IMG/VR virus record: IMGVR_UViG_3300030061_003765
Coordinates: 1 to 41,364 of that record
Source: a virus
Length of the DNA: 41,364 nt
Strand: one strand, 5' to 3'
Below the pieces are notes generated by a model. That model saw nothing but the letters and a program-made list of their open reading frames with translations. It had not been told where the DNA came from and searched no databases. Made by a program: the position numbers and the translations under genes. Below are positions 38,239 through 41,364 of this stretch, piece by piece (the first letter of the stretch is position 1; each line of letters opens with the position of its first letter).

Positions 38239-38486
38239 TAAATAGAAATATCTTTATATTCTTCTCTTAGTTCTTTAGGTAATGAATCAGTTATAATTTT
38301 CTTTGTTTCCATATCATAAAATACTGGAATTGGTAGGATAGCGTCTTCATTTCCTCCTACTACAAATTTTGATACTTTTCTTAATACAAAAGCTTGACCA
38401 AATAATTTTCCTCCGTCAAAGCCATCTATTGATGTTGTAGCAGCAAAATCTATATTTGGTGCTTGTTGTTGTGTTGGGTTGTTCAT
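38238..38486 (-). CDS. Hypothetical small protein (82 aa)
   Basis: Begins MNNPTQQQAPNIDFAATTS; a beta-like soluble chain, ending ELREEYKDISI. Overlaps both neighbours by 1-4 bases. Unrecognised. Confidence 0.5.
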   Translation of the reverse strand: MNNPTQQQAPNIDFAATTSIDGFDGGKLFGQAFVLRKVSKFVVGGNEDAILPIPVFYDMETKKIITDSLPKELREEYKDISI

Positions 38487-39463
38487 TGTTTATTTTTTAT
38501 TTTATTATACATTGTTATTAAGCAATCTTTGTCTAATTGATTATGTTTTAAATACTTGTCTTTCCATTCTTGAGATTTTTCATTATGATAACTAGGACAT
38601 GAACCATCATATCTCATTTGCCATCTAAATCCTTCTTTTGGAACATAATTATCAACATCTTCTTGAGTAACTGTTAAATCATTTAGTAATAGCCTGCATA
38701 AAAAGTTTTGTTGTTCACAATGAGTTAACATTAATTTACAAAATAACCATTTTAATGGATTATTATTTGAAACTGGTAGTGTATATAGTTGCCAACAAGC
38801 TAAATGGAAGGCATACCCCATATAATAAGCTTTAAATAACGATTTTTGGAATTTATTCCATTTGTCTCTTTTATTATAATGATAACGAGATGTATATTTA
38901 TTATTATTTATAGATTTAAAACCTAAAGATTTACCAATAATAAAATTTAGTCCTAAAGCTATTGGAGTAAATAATAATTGAGTTAATAAATGTAGATTAG
39001 CATATAGTTTTTTATATTTAGTTTTGGTTAAAGATTTAACCCAAAAGTAAAAATCAATAGTCATACTCATTCTTCGAGATAATCTCCATGGGGTTTTCGA
39101 AGCTATTTCATGAAGTTCATCCGTATCTCCATTTACAGCCAATGAAGCAAACGCCATTGTTACTTGGTCTCTTGAAACATCATCCTCACCATGTCTACCT
39201 GTTGCTCTCATAGGTTGATAAAAATCTTTTCTAAAATGGTGCCCACCTTTAACTTTTCTAAAACAACCTAGGATGCCTTCTTTAATTTCAGGATCTTTCC
39301 ATGTTATATAAGCTAACCCAGTTCTCCATAAAGCATCACCCTCACCTAAATTACGTTCACCTTCTCTTTTTCTCCATTCCCAGGCATGTTCATACATCAT
39401 TTTATCATCTGTATGGAATATTTTTTTGGATTCTAAATTACTATATTTAAAAAAAGTGCTCAT
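38483..39463 (-). CDS. Unknown conserved-looking protein (326 aa)
   Basis: Highly helical, rich in Trp, Tyr and His. The first part contains GEGDALWRTGLAYI, DPEIKEGILGCF, GEDDVSRDQVTMAF and RLSRRMSMTIDFYFW, a repeated-helix pattern reminiscent of alpha/alpha toroid proteins; the middle has LLTQLLFTPIALGLNFI, possibly a membrane segment. I do not recognise the family. Located directly between the clamp loader genes and coupled to gp44, so it could act in replication, but this is only context. Confidence 0.6.
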   Translation of the reverse strand: MSTFFKYSNLESKKIFHTDDKMMYEHAWEWRKREGERNLGEGDALWRTGLAYITWKDPEIKEGILGCFRKVKGGHHFRKDFYQPMRATGRHGEDDVSRDQVTMAFASLAVNGDTDELHEIASKTPWRLSRRMSMTIDFYFWVKSLTKTKYKKLYANLHLLTQLLFTPIALGLNFIIGKSLGFKSINNNKYTSRYHYNKRDKWNKFQKSLFKAYYMGYAFHLACWQLYTLPVSNNNPLKWLFCKLMLTHCEQQNFLCRLLLNDLTVTQEDVDNYVPKEGFRWQMRYDGSCPSYHNEKSQEWKDKYLKHNQLDKDCLITMYNKIKNKQ

Positions 39464-40383
39464 ATCACTTGTGGTTTTTTGATTTCCATTATTTTTGCTA
39501 ACGCGCTTGCGATATTAATTTCTTTATCTATTCTAAAGTTTGAATGGTATTGATGTTCATTTAATATTACCGCTACACTTCCCTCTCTACCCTTAGCATA
39601 TTCATTGGCATTATCAAACAGTGATCTATATAATTCTTCAAAGTCTTTAACTCCTGAGTCTGCAATTATTTGCCTTAATTTTCTATAATCTGTTTTTGGA
39701 TTTTTTAATTCTGTTATGACTTGGTTTATATAGTTTGAAGACACTAGTATGGATTCATCTACTATTAACTCATTATCTTTAGTTGATAATTGAATGGTAT
39801 TTAACATCTTTCGTATATCCGGATGATGTTTATTGATAATTGTAGCTAAAACTTTTAAATCGAATTTTGTTTCTTCCTTATTTAATATTGTACTTATATG
39901 TTTTGCTACTTCTTTTTTACTTGGTGGTACTATTTTTAGTACTTGACATCTTGATTGTAGTGGGTCTATTATTCTTTCTATAAAATTACACGTCATAATA
40001 AAACGTGTGGTTCTTGAAAATGTTTCTATTACATTTCTTAGTGATGCTTGCGCTTGAATTGTGAGGAAATCTGCCTCATCGAGTATGACAACTTTAATCT
40101 GTCGAAACGAAGCAGTACTTGAGAAGTTGGTGACTTTATCCCTAATAGTTTCGATCCCACGTTCATCAGAAGCGTTAATGTATAAGTAATCACAGTCCAA
40201 GTTATTAACGATGAGTTTCGCAAGAGTAGTTTTGCCTGTACCAGCGGGGCCATAAAATATGAAGTTTTGAATGTCATCTTGATCTAAATATTTTTGTATT
40301 TGTTTTTTAATATGATCGTTACCTACATATTCAGTAAGGTTTTTAGATCGATATTTTTCTACTAATAATGTATGTTCTTTCAT
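39460..40383 (-). CDS. 44: gp44-like clamp loader AAA+ ATPase (307 aa)
   Basis: The sliding-clamp loader large subunit of T4-like phages, related to RFC small subunits. Walker A GPAGTGKT at 45-52, Walker B VVILDEADF with Asp102-Glu103, and the SRC arginine-finger motif at 144-146 are complete. It works with gp62 to load the clamp at replication forks. The Walker A part is visibly richer in G/C than most of the window. Its start overlaps the SET gene stop by 4 bases. Confidence 0.92.
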   Translation of the reverse strand: MKEHTLLVEKYRSKNLTEYVGNDHIKKQIQKYLDQDDIQNFIFYGPAGTGKTTLAKLIVNNLDCDYLYINASDERGIETIRDKVTNFSSTASFRQIKVVILDEADFLTIQAQASLRNVIETFSRTTRFIMTCNFIERIIDPLQSRCQVLKIVPPSKKEVAKHISTILNKEETKFDLKVLATIINKHHPDIRKMLNTIQLSTKDNELIVDESILVSSNYINQVITELKNPKTDYRKLRQIIADSGVKDFEELYRSLFDNANEYAKGREGSVAVILNEHQYHSNFRIDKEINIASALAKIMEIKKPQVI

Positions 40384-40784
40384 TTTTTTACTTTATAACC
40401 ATAATATGTGAAAATTTCATCACCTTTTTTTATATCTTTTATTGCAAAAAAAGTAAAACTATCTAAATATTTTCTTGAAATTTTTATACCTCCATATTTA
40501 AATGTTTCTGGGGTAGATGGGGTTACCCACCAAGCATTTTGTTTTTCTTCAGAACTATTATATAATGATCCATAACCTAAAATTATAGCATATTTATTTC
40601 TTTTAGAATCAGCCCAAAATCTGTAGTCTTCAAAGAGAGAATAAGCCTTTGAGTAAGCAAGATAACGACATTCTTCTAATATTTCACCTACTTTAATATC
40701 ATCAGTAGCAAATACTCCAAATCCACCATTTGGGATGGTTGATGTTTTTACCTCTAATTTTCCGCAATTATATAATATATCCAT
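40380..40784 (-). CDS. SET-domain protein (134 aa)
   Basis: A small stand-alone SET domain (lysine methyltransferase fold): GGFGVFATDDIKVGEILEE at 20-38, the GYGSLYNSSEEKQNAWW block at 70-86, and FTFFAIKDIKKGDEIFTYYG at 110-129. The GxG and YYG ends are intact, but the usual NHS (Asn-His-Ser) is NSS at 76-78, so catalysis may be altered. Small bacterial and phage SET proteins often methylate ribosomal or DNA-bound proteins. It sits just before the gp44 gene. Confidence 0.75.
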   Translation of the reverse strand: MDILYNCGKLEVKTSTIPNGGFGVFATDDIKVGEILEECRYLAYSKAYSLFEDYRFWADSKRNKYAIILGYGSLYNSSEEKQNAWWVTPSTPETFKYGGIKISRKYLDSFTFFAIKDIKKGDEIFTYYGYKVKK

Positions 40785-40786
40785 TT

Positions 40787-41050
40787 TTATAATTCATCCC
40801 CATAAATGTTATACTTCTTTATGGGTTCAGGTTTTACTTCTTCTTCTGATGTTTTAATAGCGTATAATTTACTTCCAATAGGGTCTAGTCTGTATTCACC
40901 TTTAAAGTTAGTGTCACCTAAGTACGATTCCAAAGTATCTGTTAAAGACTTATGAATTACTTTTTTTGAATCATCTACTAGAGTCCATCTGTCTCCAGGT
41001 GGTACTCTAGTAGCAATTAACTCATTTCTTTCTATAACCTTTGTTTTCAT
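40787..41050 (-). CDS. Hypothetical protein (87 aa)
   Basis: Begins MKTKVIERNELIATRVPPGD and ends KKYNIYGDEL, a conserved-looking tail. Beta-rich middle (GEYRLDPIGSKLYAIK). Not recognised. 2 bases from the SET gene. Confidence 0.55.
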   Translation of the reverse strand: MKTKVIERNELIATRVPPGDRWTLVDDSKKVIHKSLTDTLESYLGDTNFKGEYRLDPIGSKLYAIKTSEEEVKPEPIKKYNIYGDEL

Positions 41051-41113
41051 ACTTCATCCTTAATTATGGTTAATAGACAACAACTTAATATAAACATTAA
41101 TTCTAAAACCATA

Positions 41114-41364
41114 TTACATCATTCCTCCCATCATTGCAGTTGGATCAATTTCTGACATATTATCTTCTTTTGGTTTGTCAACAATTGTTGCTTCTGTTAA
41201 TAGAATTGTTCCTGCAATTGAAGCTGCATTTTGTAAAGCATTTCTAGTTACTTTAAATGGATCTATAATACCTGCTTCTTTTAAATTAGTAGTTTCAAAA
41301 GTTTTAATATTATATCCTACCCAATCTAAATCCTCAACTTCTAATGATATTTCTTTTGCTTTTT
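41114..41364 (-). CDS. groEL: GroEL chaperonin, C-terminal end (start beyond window)
   Basis: Frame enters from the right edge and stops at TAA (41114-41116). The 83 visible residues match the GroEL C-terminus: [40 protein letters not shown], and the Gly/Met tail AMMGGMM. GroEL folds substrate proteins inside a double ring; phage-encoded copies are thought to fold capsid or other phage proteins. The Met/Gly tail is intact. Gap 41051-41113 before the next gene holds no recognised signal. Confidence 0.92.
   Translation of the reverse strand, partial: KAKEISLEVEDLDWVGYNIKTFETTNLKEAGIIDPFKVTRNALQNAASIAGTILLTEATIVDKPKEDNMSEIDPTAMMGGMM

Noticed and set aside
1-41364. CRISPR array, insertion sequence, transposase or rRNA
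   Set aside because: No regularly spaced repeats, transposase motifs, terminal inverted repeats or rRNA segments seen; the Cas4-like nuclease stands alone.
1-41364. T4 late promoter TATAAATA read on the plus strand
   Set aside because: Matches occur on the strand opposite to nearly all genes, so they do not fit as T4-style late promoters; only the reverse complement is oriented with the genes.

Overview
The window is a stretch of a large, AT-rich, T4-like (myovirus-type) bacteriophage genome. Evidence for a phage is the tight packing of about 70 mostly small genes on one strand with 1-11 base overlaps, the sliding-clamp loader pair (gp44-like and gp62-like), a PD-(D/E)XK nuclease, an SLT-type lysin, a LamG-type fibre/adhesin protein, and many unrecognised small ORFs. 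All genes but one (an HNH endonuclease at 8194-8694) lie on the minus strand. I infer a Bacteroidetes (Flavobacteria-like) host: starts are preceded by an A-rich AAAGTTATG context, with few clear Shine-Dalgarno sites, and a recurring upstream signal TTTG(GCTT)-N16/20-TATATTTA matches the Bacteroidetes TTG-N~20-TAnnTTTG promoter type.

Layout, left to right (transcription runs right to left). 1-4182: small genes, an SLT-type lysin, a phosphomannose-isomerase-like cupin and several hypotheticals. 4183-4527: the only sizeable gene-poor gap, holding a candidate structured RNA, an operator-like repeat/palindrome and a 26-residue peptide with nine cysteines. 4527-10937: a possible head protein, a lipoprotein, a PrsW-like membrane protease, several tiny coupled ORFs, the HNH gene, a J-domain protein, an SGNH-like hydrolase and a SWIM zinc-finger protein. 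11012-16939: a LamG-domain structural protein followed (in the map) by SpoVR, YeaH (DUF444, vWA) and PrkA, the complete bacterial stress trio in its usual transcription order PrkA > YeaH > SpoVR. 16982-19132: small genes including an HTH/zinc protein and a DksA/TraR-type zinc finger protein.

19126-34988: a continuous ~16 kb glycan locus with about eleven glycosyltransferase genes (GT2, GT4, several GT32/OCH1-like, a CAP59/GT69-like, a DUF707-GT14 fusion, and a GT-sulfotransferase-GT-B triple fusion), a DegT-type sugar aminotransferase, a SAM methyltransferase and a DUF1796 protein. It could build a complex sulfated glycan, on virion proteins or on the host surface. 34993-41364: replication and host-interaction genes: RHH protein, Cas4-like Fe-S nuclease, DUF1599, an Api92-like protein, gp62-like and gp44-like clamp loader subunits separated by three genes, a DUF2061 protein, a SET-domain protein, and the C-terminal end of a phage GroEL.

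The most striking content is cellular machinery that acts on host physiology and protein state (PrkA/YeaH/SpoVR, GroEL, J-domain, PrsW-like protease, SET-domain, DksA-like finger, metallothionein-like peptide) next to the very large glycosylation locus. All assignments are from reading sequence; no searches were run.
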